This document shows, in pieces, positions 1 through 8,902 of a stretch of 64,000 nt of DNA. The notes beneath the pieces are model-generated. The model had not been told where the DNA came from and made no database searches. It saw only the letters and a program-made list of their open reading frames with translations. The stretch is taken from contig NZ_LRPC01000028.1 in the NCBI RefSeq assembly GCF_001592965.1, positions 558,001-622,000 of the forward strand. The letters run 5' to 3'. The position numbers and the translations under genes are program-made. Positions within the stretch are counted from its first letter, which is position 1. Every line of letters begins with the position of its first letter. Source of the DNA: Roseivirga spongicola. GTDB lineage: Bacteria; Bacteroidota; Bacteroidia; Cytophagales; Cyclobacteriaceae.

Positions 1-1180
1 CAGGAATATATTGAGAAGTTGGGTACTCTCTAATGAACCTGTCTAATGAAGTAATGGCTTGAGAATACTTCTTCGACTCAAAATTCACCTTAGCTAAATT
101 GAAAGAGGCTTCTTCTTGAATGCTCTCGTTAAATGGAAGCTTACTTGCTTTATCAAATGCAGAAGTTGCAAACACATAATTGTCTTGCTCAACATACAGC
201 TGTCCTAAATAATAAGATGCATACTGTGCCAAGGTATCTTCTTTTAAAGCTACACGCTTAAAATCTTCAATGGCTGGCTCCGAATTACCCATGGCAAAAT
301 TAGAATAAGCTATTCTATAAAGGGTCTGATTGTCTATACTTTGGGCTGCTAACTGTCTGTATAAAGCGTAGAACTCCAAGGCATTCTCATACCTGCTCTC
401 GGCATAAGCAGACTCACCTGCTAACTGATAAATCTGATAGAGGTAGTCCATTCTAGTACGCTCTACATCAACATTCTTGAATTTATCCGCATAAGCTAGC
501 ACCTCGCCATAACGCTTCTGCTTAAAATATGAACTAGTGATCATAATAGGCACTCTGTACCTGTACTTTTCACTTTCTTCGGCCTTCCTTAAGTCTACAA
601 TAGCTTTATCAAAGCCATTATCTATGTAGGCCAAGTAACCTGAGTAGTAATTGGCATCGGCCTGATATTCTCCAGCTTCTCTCTTAGCCAAATCGAAGTA
701 TTTGATAGACTCTTCTTTTCTATTTAGACTAAAAGCGGAATAAGCAATTTTGAAGTAGGTTTCAGCTCTTTCTTCAGAGCTTAAAGCATTCAGATCTGCC
801 AGTTTTAAATACTTGTTAGCTGTCTGAAAGTCATTCGATTTAAAGGCATTGATACCCAGGTTGTAATAAGCTTTAGAAGCTTTCGGGTGACTTGGCCTTT
901 TCTTTACGAATTCTGAAATAAGTTGTGGCCCATCTGCATTGTTCAAGTTCAAAGCACATAAGGCAACATAATATTCGGCATCGGCCTTTTTTATTTCATC
1001 AGACCCTTCGAGAAGATACCTTTCAAACTGTTCTCGGGCCGCACTATACTTCTCTTTGTCTAGCAACTCCAAACCAAAACGATAGTATTTATTATCGCTG
1101 TTTTGGTGAAGCGTACTTTGAGCATTTAATGACCCGAGCGTTACAAGGCTGATGGTGACAATAGTTAATAGATTCCTCAT
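1..1180 (-). CDS. TPR-repeat secreted protein (C-terminus beyond window)
   Basis: The minus-strand frame stays open from the ATG at 1180 to the window edge (about 393 residues), so the gene is cut at its 3' end. It starts with a signal peptide (MRNLLTIVTI... ending in LNAQ) and then shows a continuous run of helical tetratricopeptide-like repeats with recurring patterns such as YYNLGINAF, YFKIAYSAF and ASYYLGQLYVEQ. Such proteins act as periplasmic or envelope protein-protein scaffolds; no partner can be named. An in-frame ATG 63 bases upstream (1243) would add 21 charged residues before the signal peptide. I prefer 1180 because it puts the hydrophobic segment at the N-terminus. It lies directly downstream of holA with only a few bases between and may be co-transcribed. 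Confidence 0.85.
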   Translation of the reverse strand, partial: MRNLLTIVTISLVTLGSLNAQSTLHQNSDNKYYRFGLELLDKEKYSAAREQFERYLLEGSDEIKKADAEYYVALCALNLNNADGPQLISEFVKKRPSHPKASKAYYNLGINAFKSNDFQTANKYLKLADLNALSSEERAETYFKIAYSAFSLNRKEESIKYFDLAKREAGEYQADANYYSGYLAYIDNGFDKAIVDLRKAEESEKYRYRVPIMITSSYFKQKRYGEVLAYADKFKNVDVERTRMDYLYQIYQLAGESAYAESRYENALEFYALYRQLAAQSIDNQTLYRIAYSNFAMGNSEPAIEDFKRVALKEDTLAQYASYYLGQLYVEQDNYVFATSAFDKASKLPFNESIQEEASFNLAKVNFESKKYSQAITSLDRFIREYPTSQYIP

Positions 1181-1251
1181 CAAGTTGTATTTGCTCACTT
1201 TACTTCTAAACTCTTTTAACTTCTGAATATTGTTAGTCTCCATTGAAGTAT

Positions 1252-2274
1252 TCAATGCATCAATTTGAAAACCAATTCTCTTAAAATTTCTTCTTCAGGC
1301 ATAGATCCTGAATTCACTCCTTTAGATTTTAGGTCTGCTTCGCGAAGCAAAGAAATACATTGCATCACCTTATCGATAGGATATCTGGCCGCAGCAACCT
1401 TGTAATCTTTCACTACAAATGGAGGAAGCCCCATTGCTCTAGCCAAGCCACTATCTGACTTATCTTTTGCACTGTGTAAAAGGAGTAATTTACTATAATA
1501 ACTAAAAAGTACAGCTATCATAGGGATGATGGAATTTGCCCTAATATTAGCCGCAAAATAATTGACAATACGATTGGCCTTTAACACATCTCCTTTAGAA
1601 ATAGCATTCTGAAGTTCAAAGACATTGTAGTCTTTATTAATGCCAACATATTTCTGAATGTGCTCTGGAGTAATTTCTTCGCCTTCTTTCAGGTTGATAG
1701 AAATCTTGCTGATTTCATTGCTTAGTCGCTCTAAGTTGTTGCCCAAATACTCGGCAAGCATTTGCACCGACTGATAACCTATGTTGAAACCTTTGTCTTT
1801 AGCGTAACCTTCAATCCACTTAGGTACTTCATAATCGCGAAGTTTGGTGGTGGTTAACAGAATAGCCTTTTTACTAAGCGCCTTAGAGAGTGGTTTTCTG
1901 CCATCTACCTTTTTGTGCTTATGGGCGAAAACTAGCACTGTTGAAGGCACCGGATTATCAAGGTAGTTCATCAGGAGCTTCTGCCCTTCTTCCTTATTGA
2001 TATCCTGTATTTCTTTAGCCTCTTTTACTATCACGACCTGACGTTCGGCCATCATTGGAAACCTGCGGGCTGCAGTTACAATCTGACTTGCAGAAACATC
2101 TTTACCGTACATTATGGTCTGGTTAAAACCCTTCTCGGTTTCGTTCAGACAATTGTCTTCAATGTAATCGGAAATCTGATCGATATAGTAGGGTTCTTCC
2201 CCCTGTAAAAAATAAACCGGTTCATATTTTCCGGCCTTCAACTGCTGTAAAATCTGCTCGGGAGTTACTGCCAT
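1252..2274 (-). CDS. holA: DNA polymerase III subunit delta
   Basis: This 340-residue protein matches HolA in length and pattern: the N-terminal AAA+-like part begins with a TPEQILQQLKAGKYEPVYFL segment followed by GEEPYYID, and the C-terminal part is the helical clamp-loader collar. It is the subunit of the clamp loader that opens the beta sliding clamp. The N-terminal domain has no functional Walker A, as usual for delta. A TATATTTG box on the minus strand at 2285-2292, about 10 bases before the ATG, fits a Bacteroidota -7 element. It is divergent from the TPR gene at 2367. Confidence 0.95.
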   Translation of the reverse strand: MAVTPEQILQQLKAGKYEPVYFLQGEEPYYIDQISDYIEDNCLNETEKGFNQTIMYGKDVSASQIVTAARRFPMMAERQVVIVKEAKEIQDINKEEGQKLLMNYLDNPVPSTVLVFAHKHKKVDGRKPLSKALSKKAILLTTTKLRDYEVPKWIEGYAKDKGFNIGYQSVQMLAEYLGNNLERLSNEISKISINLKEGEEITPEHIQKYVGINKDYNVFELQNAISKGDVLKANRIVNYFAANIRANSIIPMIAVLFSYYSKLLLLHSAKDKSDSGLARAMGLPPFVVKDYKVAAARYPIDKVMQCISLLREADLKSKGVNSGSMPEEEILRELVFKLMH

Positions 2275-2284
2275 GATCAGTTGT

Positions 2285-2352
2285 CAAATATACGATCTCG
2301 AATCTATTTTCAAGTAAATAGAACCAAGACTTTTATAAGGGGTTTATATTTG
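2285..2352. promoter_or_regulatory. Divergent TAnnTTTG promoters of holA and the TPR gene
   Basis: Two copies of TATATTTG, the Bacteroidota -7 consensus TAnnTTTG, face away from each other: on the minus strand at 2285-2292 for holA and on the plus strand at 2345-2352 for the gene starting at 2367. Seen by eye only; transcription start sites are inferred. Confidence 0.6.
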
Positions 2353-2366
2353 TAAAAAAGTGAAGA

Positions 2367-3056
2367 ATGGTTGATTCGTTGGTGGAAAAAGGCATTGAAG
2401 CCTGTAAATCAGATAATTTCAAAAAAGGCGTAGAATTGTTCAATCAGGCGCTAGAAAAACAGCCCGAACATATTTCTGGCTTATACAACAGAGCACGAGC
2501 ACTTTCTAAGATTCAGAGGCTAGAAGATGCACTTTTAGACTTTGAAAAGCTTGCCAAACTACAGCCCAACAATGCCACCTTTATTGGTGATTATGCTGTA
2601 GCGCTTCATTTAAATGGTGAAAATGATGAAGCTAATGTTCAGTTTGAAAAAGCACTTGAGCTTGAGCCTGAAAACCCATACAGATGGTCTTCTAGGGCAT
2701 TTTTTAAAGATAGAATTGGTGAAGGTGAAGCAGCACTAGCCGACTATGAAAAAGCAGTTGAATTAGATCCTGATGACGCTATTGCACTAAACAACAAGGG
2801 TCTGATTGAAGAAAAGCTCGGCTATCAGGAACGCTCAAAGAAGAGTTTCAACCAATCGAATAAAATCATTGGTTACGAGCCAAAGGAAGGTGAAAAGCAA
2901 GAAGAAAAATCAGAACCCAAAACCTCTTCTGTGCCAAAGAAGGAGTCTCAAGAAATACTGACTAGGTGGAAAGTGATTAAGTCAATCTTCACCAAAGAAG
3001 GCTTCCAAGATTTCAGCCAATTCACCAAGAATAAAATACTTGGAAAGAAGGATTGA
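2367..3056 (+). CDS. Small TPR protein
   Basis: This 229-residue protein has no signal peptide and so is probably cytoplasmic. Residues about 3-140 form roughly four consecutive tetratricopeptide repeats (for example GVELFNQALEKQPEHISGLYNRA and ALADYEKAVELDPDDAIALNN, shown here as the typical A-x-x-x-Y/F...P pattern). A Lys/Glu-rich linker (about 170-195) and a short basic C-terminus ending in GKKD follow. The repeats suggest a protein-binding adaptor; the partner is unknown. It is driven by a TATATTTG box at 2345-2352, 14 bases before the ATG. Confidence 0.85.
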   Translation: MVDSLVEKGIEACKSDNFKKGVELFNQALEKQPEHISGLYNRARALSKIQRLEDALLDFEKLAKLQPNNATFIGDYAVALHLNGENDEANVQFEKALELEPENPYRWSSRAFFKDRIGEGEAALADYEKAVELDPDDAIALNNKGLIEEKLGYQERSKKSFNQSNKIIGYEPKEGEKQEEKSEPKTSSVPKKESQEILTRWKVIKSIFTKEGFQDFSQFTKNKILGKKD

Positions 3057-3117
3057 TTCCTTCAATACATAGGATTAACCAGCTCTTTCTTACCTTGTGG
3101 AGCAAACAACTCTACTT

Positions 3118-3705
3118 ATGAAAAAGCTTATAGTCATTTTATTATGTACCATTTCGCTCCAGTTTTCTTGTACTGGACAAAATAACATTGAAGAGCAAAT
3201 CAAATCGGCCGTTCTAGCAGCTCCCGCTGCCGTTCGAGATGGAGCACATGTTTACGGTTTCAACGAAAAAGGCGAAATGATTACGCTCAGAGAAGGCACT
3301 AATAACTTTGTGGTAAGAGCCGATGATCCTACCAAAGAGGGTTTTGAGGTAGTTTCTTATCCAAAAGATGTTGAACCATTTATGGCTCGTGGTCGTGAGC
3401 TAAGAGCTGAAGGTAAAAACCGAGGCGAAGTGCTTCAGATGCGCGAAGAAGAAATGATGAATGGCTCTCTTCAAAAACCTAATTATGGTTCTACACTTGC
3501 CATTTATTATGGAGAAAACGCCAAATACAACCCTGAAACTAATGAATTAGAAGGCGGCCAGTTTAGGTACGTTATCTATACCCCACTGGCCACCGCAGAA
3601 TCTACTGGTTTACCAATTAGCCCGAATGGCAAAGGACACCCTTGGGTAATGTTCCCTGGCCTTTACAGAGCTCACATAATGGTTACGCCTGCTGAAGGCA
3701 ACTAA
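3118..3705 (+). CDS. Putative lipoprotein of unknown function
   Basis: I do not recognise this family. The frame opens at a GTG at 3097, but the ATG at 3118 places MKKLIVILL directly at the N-terminus and gives a type II signal peptide with Cys at QFSC, so I take 3118. The mature part (about 175 residues) is charged and has a motif DGAHVYGFNEKGEMITLREG near its start, suggesting a small mixed alpha/beta domain, and a C-terminus with PWVMFPGLYRAHIMV. It is convergent with the permease gene that ends at 3707, with one base between. Export to the periplasm or outer membrane is inferred from the signal. Confidence 0.7.
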   Translation: MKKLIVILLCTISLQFSCTGQNNIEEQIKSAVLAAPAAVRDGAHVYGFNEKGEMITLREGTNNFVVRADDPTKEGFEVVSYPKDVEPFMARGRELRAEGKNRGEVLQMREEEMMNGSLQKPNYGSTLAIYYGENAKYNPETNELEGGQFRYVIYTPLATAESTGLPISPNGKGHPWVMFPGLYRAHIMVTPAEGN

Positions 3706-3706
3706 G

Positions 3707-6343
3707 CTATTCACTCCTCAAAGCCTTTACTGGGTTACTTGTAGCGGTTCTAATAGACTGATAACCAACAGTAAGCCAGGCTACTGCGGCAACCACTAGT
3801 ATAGGCACAATCCATATCAGTGGGTTATTAAGGTTGATTTGGTAAGCGAATGATGCTAACCACTCTTTCATTAACCAATAACCTACTGGTATGGCAATTA
3901 AAGCACCTATAAGTACCAACAGGGTAAAGCTTTTAATTACCATAAAAGTTAAACTCTGAACAGAAGCGCCAAGCACTTTTCTTACGGCAATCTCCTTGTA
4001 CCTCCTTTGTAAAGTGAATGCTGCTAGCGCGAATAACCCCAGACATGCAATAACGATTGCCAAACCAGAAGAAGCCGTGAACAATTGCCCAAACCTTTCT
4101 TCTTCGGCATAAAGGGAGTTGAAAGACTCATCTAAAAACACGTATTCAAAAGGTTCATCTGTAATGGTTTCAGCCCATGCTTGTCTTACTTGTTCAACCG
4201 TATTTTGATAGTCTCCAGTTACCTTAAGCGATAAATAGTTAGCGGCATACCAGTCTCCCTCAGTTTTGCCATCTTCTCCCATCAGCCTAAAAATGAATGG
4301 GTCGATGTCTCTTCTCAATGAAGCATGGTTGAAGTCTTTTACTACCCCAATGATAGTATAGTCCTCTCCATCGCCTCTTGAAAGCACCTTACCCAAAACA
4401 TCTCCCCCTAGCCATTTTTTGGTCTTTTCATTAATGAGAATATTAGCAGTATCGGAAACTAGATCCTTATTGAAACCTCTACCCTCTATCAGTTCAATAT
4501 CCATTGTCTTTAGAAAGTCTGCCGTAGCAAATAGGTTAATGAAGCTATTATTTCTAGGGTTATCCTCTACTGTTTGATAACCCCAATCCGACACACCTCC
4601 CGAGAGGTATTGGTTACTCAAAGCTCTAGATTCTACAGAAGGTATTCTATCAATCTTATTCAGAAAAGATGTGCCGTTCTCGGCCAATCGATTAATATTT
4701 TTGACGAGTAAAACTTGTTCTTGATTAAAGCCTAGGTCTTGATTTTTGATAAAATTAAGTTGAGTGTAAACCACTACTGTACTTACAATCAAAAGAATAG
4801 ATATAGCGAATTGAAATGCTACTAACCCTTTTCTTAAAAAGCCACTACCTTTTCCTGTTGCCTGAGACTCTCCCTTTAAAGCCGTAATTGGTTTGAAAGC
4901 AGAAAGCACAAAAGCAGGATAACTTCCGGCCAAAAGACCAACAAGTAACATAATACCGAATAGCTTAAGCAATGTAGCCGTATTGAAAATATCCTCTACA
5001 TTAAAGTTTCTATTAGCCAGTTGATTGAACCCTTCTAGAGCCAAAGAGGCTATGCCTAAAGCCAATATTGAAGAAAGAAAGCAAACAGTTATAGATTCAA
5101 CTAGAAACTGCCCAACCAACTGTCCCTTTAATGATCCGAGTACTTTTCGCATACCTACTTCCTTAGACCTCATGGCCGAACGAGCGGTACTTAAATTCAT
5201 AAAGTTGATGCAGGCAATGAGTAGAATAAAGAAGGCAACAGCCGAGAATATGTAAACATTATCTATACTTCCACTAGACCCTAAGGCCATATGAGAATAG
5301 TGTAAATGCAGTTTCTGCATAGGAATGAGTGAGAACGTTTTTTTACCTCCATCTGCTAGAAACGCATCGAAACTATCATGCCCCGAATATTTAATAATCA
5401 TAGGTGCTAGATGTTCACGAATAAAGGCAGGCATCTTTTCATGGATTTGTTCTGGAGAAGCCCCCTTAGCCAATTTAGCATAAGTGAAAAAGCCATTCCC
5501 TGTCCAATTACCAATGGTTATCCATTCTTCATGTGGATACGAGTTGATGAAATTATACTGAAAATGAGTGTTTTTAGGTGGGTCAGCTACTACACCCGTT
5601 ACCTGAATATTTTGGCCATCGGCCTTAATAATCTGACCAAGTGCATCTTGGTACCCGAACAGTTTATCTGCCAAAGACTGTGTTAGTACTACAGAATTAG
5701 GCCTATTTAAAGCAGTTTTGGGGTTACCAGCTATAAACTGAATATCGAATATCTGATTAATTGTGGAGTCTGCACTGAAGCCTCGAGCCTCTTTAAAAAC
5801 CTGATCACCAATTTTGAAGGTTTGATCAAATGGCCCATTAAGCCGTGCTACAGCTTCAACCTCAGGGAAGTCAGTCTTCATTTGAGCACCAAGCCTGGCT
5901 GGAGTCCAAGCGCCTGCCTGACCATTGGCAACACGGTAAACTCTATCTACATCTTGGTGAAAATTATCATAGCTCAATTCATGACCTATGTACATAGTAA
6001 TGAGCAAACAGGCCGCTAAACCAATGGCTAAACCTGAAATGTTAATAGCAGAATAGAATTTCTGCCTTAGGAGACTTCTAATGGATATTTTGAAATAGTT
6101 TTTGAGCATAGCAATGTTGTTTAATGAGTTTATATCTTCTAGACCTTTGATATATCTTAGGCGGAAAAACCTGAGAACATCCCAAGAGAACTTTCTTCTT
6201 GCAGGCTTGAGTCCTTCCGCTTCAATTCGTTTATAAAATAGCTCATAGGCATCTCCTTCAATGATTTCTAGTGCCCTGGGCTTGCAATAGAGTTTCAAGA
6301 ATTTGATGGCCCACTGAGGTGGTTCGTGATCAAATGGAGACAT
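3707..6343 (-). CDS. MacB/FtsX-type ABC transporter permease with N-terminal prefix domain
   Basis: This 878-residue protein has a cytoplasmic N-terminal segment (about 1-80, starting MSPFDHEPPQWAIKFLKLYC) of the permease prefix type common in Cytophagales. Two MacB/FtsX halves follow: a first TM near 95-116 (SGLAIGLAACLLITMYIG), a large periplasmic domain, then three TMs from about 370 (IACINFMNLSTARS). The second half repeats this and ends with NPVKALRSE. The RKVLG motifs after TMs are the usual contacts with the ATPase. These permeases export small molecules or peptides or transmit stress; the substrate is unknown. No ATPase gene is adjacent. The start overlaps the upstream PadR gene by 14 bases, so the two are translationally coupled. 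Confidence 0.9.
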   Translation of the reverse strand: MSPFDHEPPQWAIKFLKLYCKPRALEIIEGDAYELFYKRIEAEGLKPARRKFSWDVLRFFRLRYIKGLEDINSLNNIAMLKNYFKISIRSLLRQKFYSAINISGLAIGLAACLLITMYIGHELSYDNFHQDVDRVYRVANGQAGAWTPARLGAQMKTDFPEVEAVARLNGPFDQTFKIGDQVFKEARGFSADSTINQIFDIQFIAGNPKTALNRPNSVVLTQSLADKLFGYQDALGQIIKADGQNIQVTGVVADPPKNTHFQYNFINSYPHEEWITIGNWTGNGFFTYAKLAKGASPEQIHEKMPAFIREHLAPMIIKYSGHDSFDAFLADGGKKTFSLIPMQKLHLHYSHMALGSSGSIDNVYIFSAVAFFILLIACINFMNLSTARSAMRSKEVGMRKVLGSLKGQLVGQFLVESITVCFLSSILALGIASLALEGFNQLANRNFNVEDIFNTATLLKLFGIMLLVGLLAGSYPAFVLSAFKPITALKGESQATGKGSGFLRKGLVAFQFAISILLIVSTVVVYTQLNFIKNQDLGFNQEQVLLVKNINRLAENGTSFLNKIDRIPSVESRALSNQYLSGGVSDWGYQTVEDNPRNNSFINLFATADFLKTMDIELIEGRGFNKDLVSDTANILINEKTKKWLGGDVLGKVLSRGDGEDYTIIGVVKDFNHASLRRDIDPFIFRLMGEDGKTEGDWYAANYLSLKVTGDYQNTVEQVRQAWAETITDEPFEYVFLDESFNSLYAEEERFGQLFTASSGLAIVIACLGLFALAAFTLQRRYKEIAVRKVLGASVQSLTFMVIKSFTLLVLIGALIAIPVGYWLMKEWLASFAYQINLNNPLIWIVPILVVAAVAWLTVGYQSIRTATSNPVKALRSE

Positions 6344-6668
6344 ACTTGAGTCCTAATGATGGAATTTGATCATGTAACTTATTGCGCTGTTCGCGAATAG
6401 CGTTCAGAGCCTCTTGACCAGCCACAGTGATTTTGAAGAATCGCTTTCTTCTTCCGCCTCTCTCGGCAGTAGCCCCTCCAACTTCAGACTTTAAAAAACT
6501 TTTGGTTTCCAACCTATCTAAGGCAGAATGGACTGCACTAATATTGATTTTCCTACCAGTCTGAGATTGAATTTCTTCCATCACACTAATGCCATAAGCG
6601 TTGTCATTCAGAATGGCCACAACCAAAAGCACCAATTCTTCAAACTCCCCTATTTGTACTCTTCCCAT
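6330..6668 (-). CDS. PadR family transcriptional regulator
   Basis: This 112-residue protein is a PadR winged-helix regulator: the N-terminal GEFEELVLLVVAILNDNAYG segment, the recognition part around SAVHSALDRLE and the basic wing GGRRKRFFKITVAG are all typical. It precedes and overlaps the permease gene at 3707-6343. This pairing is characteristic of Cytophagales, where PadR is expected to repress the transporter unit and itself. A tandem repeat just upstream of the start (6682-6730) is a good operator candidate. A paralogous unit lies at 62693. Confidence 0.92.
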   Translation of the reverse strand: MGRVQIGEFEELVLLVVAILNDNAYGISVMEEIQSQTGRKINISAVHSALDRLETKSFLKSEVGGATAERGGRRKRFFKITVAGQEALNAIREQRNKLHDQIPSLGLKYVSI

Positions 6669-6681
6669 GGGTTTTAATTTG

Positions 6682-6730
6682 TTTCACAATAGTAAATGAA
6701 ATACATATGTTTCACTATTGCAAATGAAAT
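6682..6730. promoter_or_regulatory. Tandem palindromic repeats, candidate PadR operator
   Basis: Two 21-base direct repeats at 6682-6702 and 6710-6730 differ at only three positions and start 28 bases apart. Each begins TTTCAC and ends ATGAAAT, so each is also an imperfect inverted repeat (TTTCA...TGAAA). They lie 14 bases upstream of the padR start. Autoregulation by PadR is inferred from position and symmetry. Confidence 0.65.
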
Positions 6731-6849
6731 TAATTATGGTGTAATGAATTGTGCTTATGAAGTATTCAAACGGAAGTAAACTGAATTAATCAGACAACTT
6801 TAATTCCTAATTACTACTTTCAACCTTATAACCTGAAACATAATAACTC

Positions 6850-7311
6850 ATGATTAAAAGACTCCTTTTTTTAGGCTTACTCTTCTGCACTTTTATGGCA
6901 CAAGGTCAATCGGAAGATGTTCAGAAAGAATTACAGAATAGATATTTAGGGTATCTCATTAGAGAAGGATATGACCCCGAAATAGATGCTGATGGCGATG
7001 TGGAATTCACTTACAATGACAATAACTATTATCTAACTATTGACGCAAGTGAAAAAGAGTTTTTCAGAATTGCCAGAATTGCTAGACTAGAATTGACTGA
7101 AGAATCAGATATCAATCGTGCAAAGATAATCTGTCACGATATCACTAAAGAAAAAAAGGTAACCAAAGTCTATTGGTTCAATAATAATATTTGGGTATCC
7201 AGTGAGCTTCTTTTTTCAGATTCTGATGGCTTTGAAGGTATTTTTGAAAGAGCCATGGAACTTACAGAAAAGTCATTTGATGAGTTTGTTACTCAGTGGA
7301 AAGAAAATTAG
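6850..7311 (+). CDS. Small secreted protein of unknown function
   Basis: This 153-residue protein has a clear signal peptide (MIKRLLFLGLLFCTFMAQGQ, cut after GQ). The mature domain has acidic segments (DPEIDADGDVEF) and alternating strand/helix patterns. It resembles the many small YbjN-like or type-III-chaperone-like alpha/beta proteins of Bacteroidota, but I cannot assign a family. Its stop is 9 bases from the stop of the convergent dehydrogenase gene. The 180 bases upstream are AT-rich and shared with the PadR operator region, so the two may be divergently controlled. Confidence 0.7.
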   Translation: MIKRLLFLGLLFCTFMAQGQSEDVQKELQNRYLGYLIREGYDPEIDADGDVEFTYNDNNYYLTIDASEKEFFRIARIARLELTEESDINRAKIICHDITKEKKVTKVYWFNNNIWVSSELLFSDSDGFEGIFERAMELTEKSFDEFVTQWKEN

Positions 7312-7320
7312 TCTGCTGGC

Positions 7321-8256
7321 TTAATAACCGGCAGACCTATCTATATCATGCAATAGCTCTTCTCCTTTAATGAGTCGAGCTATATTTTTTTGAAGCAAGT
7401 TCAATGCTGATTCTGGAGAAGTGACACTGGCCACATGTGGAGTGATTTTAATTTTCGGATGTTTCCAAAAAGGATGTTCTGACGGAAGCGGCTCTTGCCT
7501 GAATACATCTAATAAGGCTCCAGAGAGCTTACCTGAATCTAAGGCCTCAATCAAGTCATCTTCTACCAAATGATTCCCTCTAGCTACATTTATTAAATAT
7601 GTTCCATCAGAAAGCCGTTCAAAAAGGTTTTTATCCAGAATGCTTTCGGTCTGAGGTGTAACCGGCAACAGATTAATCAAAACGTCTATTGGCTTGAGAA
7701 ATTCAGACATCTGATCTCCAGCATAACATTTTACACCTTCAATTTCCTTCGGAGTTCTGCTAAACCCACTAACCTCAAAGCCTAAAGTAGCCAAAGTAGA
7801 AGCACAATGACCTCCTAATTCACCCAAACCAAGTACACCAACTTTTAGGTTCGAATAAGGAAGCCTATCCCAAGTAGAAGTTTCTTGGTTCTCCTTATGC
7901 TTATCCATACTTCGTTGGTACATCATCACTCCCATCACGCAGTAATTGGTCATATCACGTGTCAGATGCGGGTCTACAATTCGGGTAATCGGAATATCGG
8001 AAGGAATCTGCTGATCATTGACCAGATGGTCAACACCAGCTCCTAGTGAACTTACCCACTTTAGATTTGGTAAGCTTTCAACCACACCTTCATCCATTGG
8101 CTTCCAAACAAACAAAGCCTGAACACTCGACAAGTCTTCTTCCGTAGGCCATACATGTACTTTATTTACATAAGGCGACTTTGAAAGGCCTTCAACCCAA
8201 GGTTCTGGTTGCCACACTTTGGCACAAAGTAGAATATCTATTTTCTGCTGATCCAT
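7321..8256 (-). CDS. ghrA: D-2-hydroxyacid dehydrogenase, GhrA-like (glyoxylate/hydroxypyruvate reductase)
   Basis: This 311-residue protein is an NAD(P)-dependent 2-hydroxyacid dehydrogenase. It has the dinucleotide motif GVLGLGELGG near residue 140, the catalytic Arg in NVARGNHLVEDDL, and the catalytic His in TPHVASVT. The spacing and wording around VEDDLIEALDSGKLSGALLD match GhrA, which reduces glyoxylate and hydroxypyruvate, more closely than SerA or formate dehydrogenase. Substrate is inferred from family only. The start overlaps the 3' end of the glycosylase gene by 19 bases, so the two form one transcription unit. Confidence 0.85.
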   Translation of the reverse strand: MDQQKIDILLCAKVWQPEPWVEGLSKSPYVNKVHVWPTEEDLSSVQALFVWKPMDEGVVESLPNLKWVSSLGAGVDHLVNDQQIPSDIPITRIVDPHLTRDMTNYCVMGVMMYQRSMDKHKENQETSTWDRLPYSNLKVGVLGLGELGGHCASTLATLGFEVSGFSRTPKEIEGVKCYAGDQMSEFLKPIDVLINLLPVTPQTESILDKNLFERLSDGTYLINVARGNHLVEDDLIEALDSGKLSGALLDVFRQEPLPSEHPFWKHPKIKITPHVASVTSPESALNLLQKNIARLIKGEELLHDIDRSAGY

Positions 8257-8834
8257 TTATTGTCTTTTATATAAAAGCGCCACGGTTTAAGCGCATCTTC
8301 TTCCGCATAGTCTACACCTATTCTTTTTGATACTACAATTTCTGTATCATTTAAATTAGGAGCCTCTTCAATCCATATTTCATCTCCTAAAAGCCATTTA
8401 CCATAATGGACTTTGGTAGTAATTCCTAAGGCCTGACTCAAAGTACCAGGTCCTGAACTCAAACCTTTTTCCAACTTCCCTTTCTTTCTTCGTTCAAGCA
8501 TAATATCAATGCCCTCAATAGGTTCAACGGCCCTAATCAGTACAGCATCGGCCTTATCTGCAACATTTGTTACCACGTTAAATAAATGATGGATGCCGTA
8601 GCACAAATAAACATAAGCATGACCGCCTTCTGCGTACATTACCTCTGTTCTCTTAGTCCTTACTCCGTTATTAGCATGACAAGCCTTGTCATCTCTACCA
8701 GAATAAGCCTCTACTTCAGTAATCTTAGCTACGGTATAGACTCCATCAACTAAAGTATGTAGAGTCTTTCCCAAAAGCTCTTTGGCAATCTGGACTACAT
8801 TTTCACGCTGATAAAATGATTTTTGAAGTTTCAT
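8238..8834 (-). CDS. DNA-3-methyladenine glycosylase (AAG/Mpg family)
   Basis: This alkyladenine DNA glycosylase removes 3-methyladenine and related damaged bases in base excision repair. Family signs are TEVEAYSGRDDKACHA, which holds the catalytic Glu, GGHAYVYLCYGIHHLFNVV, AVLIRAVEPIEG and SSGPGTLSQALGI. The frame opens at 8861, but the ATG at 8834 gives the usual N-terminus (MKLQKSFYQRENVVQIAKEL) and a protein of about 198 residues, the family's normal bacterial length. It overlaps and precedes the dehydrogenase gene on the same strand. Confidence 0.92.
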   Translation of the reverse strand: MKLQKSFYQRENVVQIAKELLGKTLHTLVDGVYTVAKITEVEAYSGRDDKACHANNGVRTKRTEVMYAEGGHAYVYLCYGIHHLFNVVTNVADKADAVLIRAVEPIEGIDIMLERRKKGKLEKGLSSGPGTLSQALGITTKVHYGKWLLGDEIWIEEAPNLNDTEIVVSKRIGVDYAEEDALKPWRFYIKDNKWISRK

Positions 8835-8902
8835 CTGAAAATCATAGCAACTAATTCTCAAGAAATGAGTTTAACTTGTTGAATCAAAAAAACTGATCAA
8901 AA

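Noticed and set aside
925-1152. 75-codon plus-strand frame at the window start
   Set aside because: It lies opposite the TPR protein, which stays open for 393 codons with a signal peptide and repeats.
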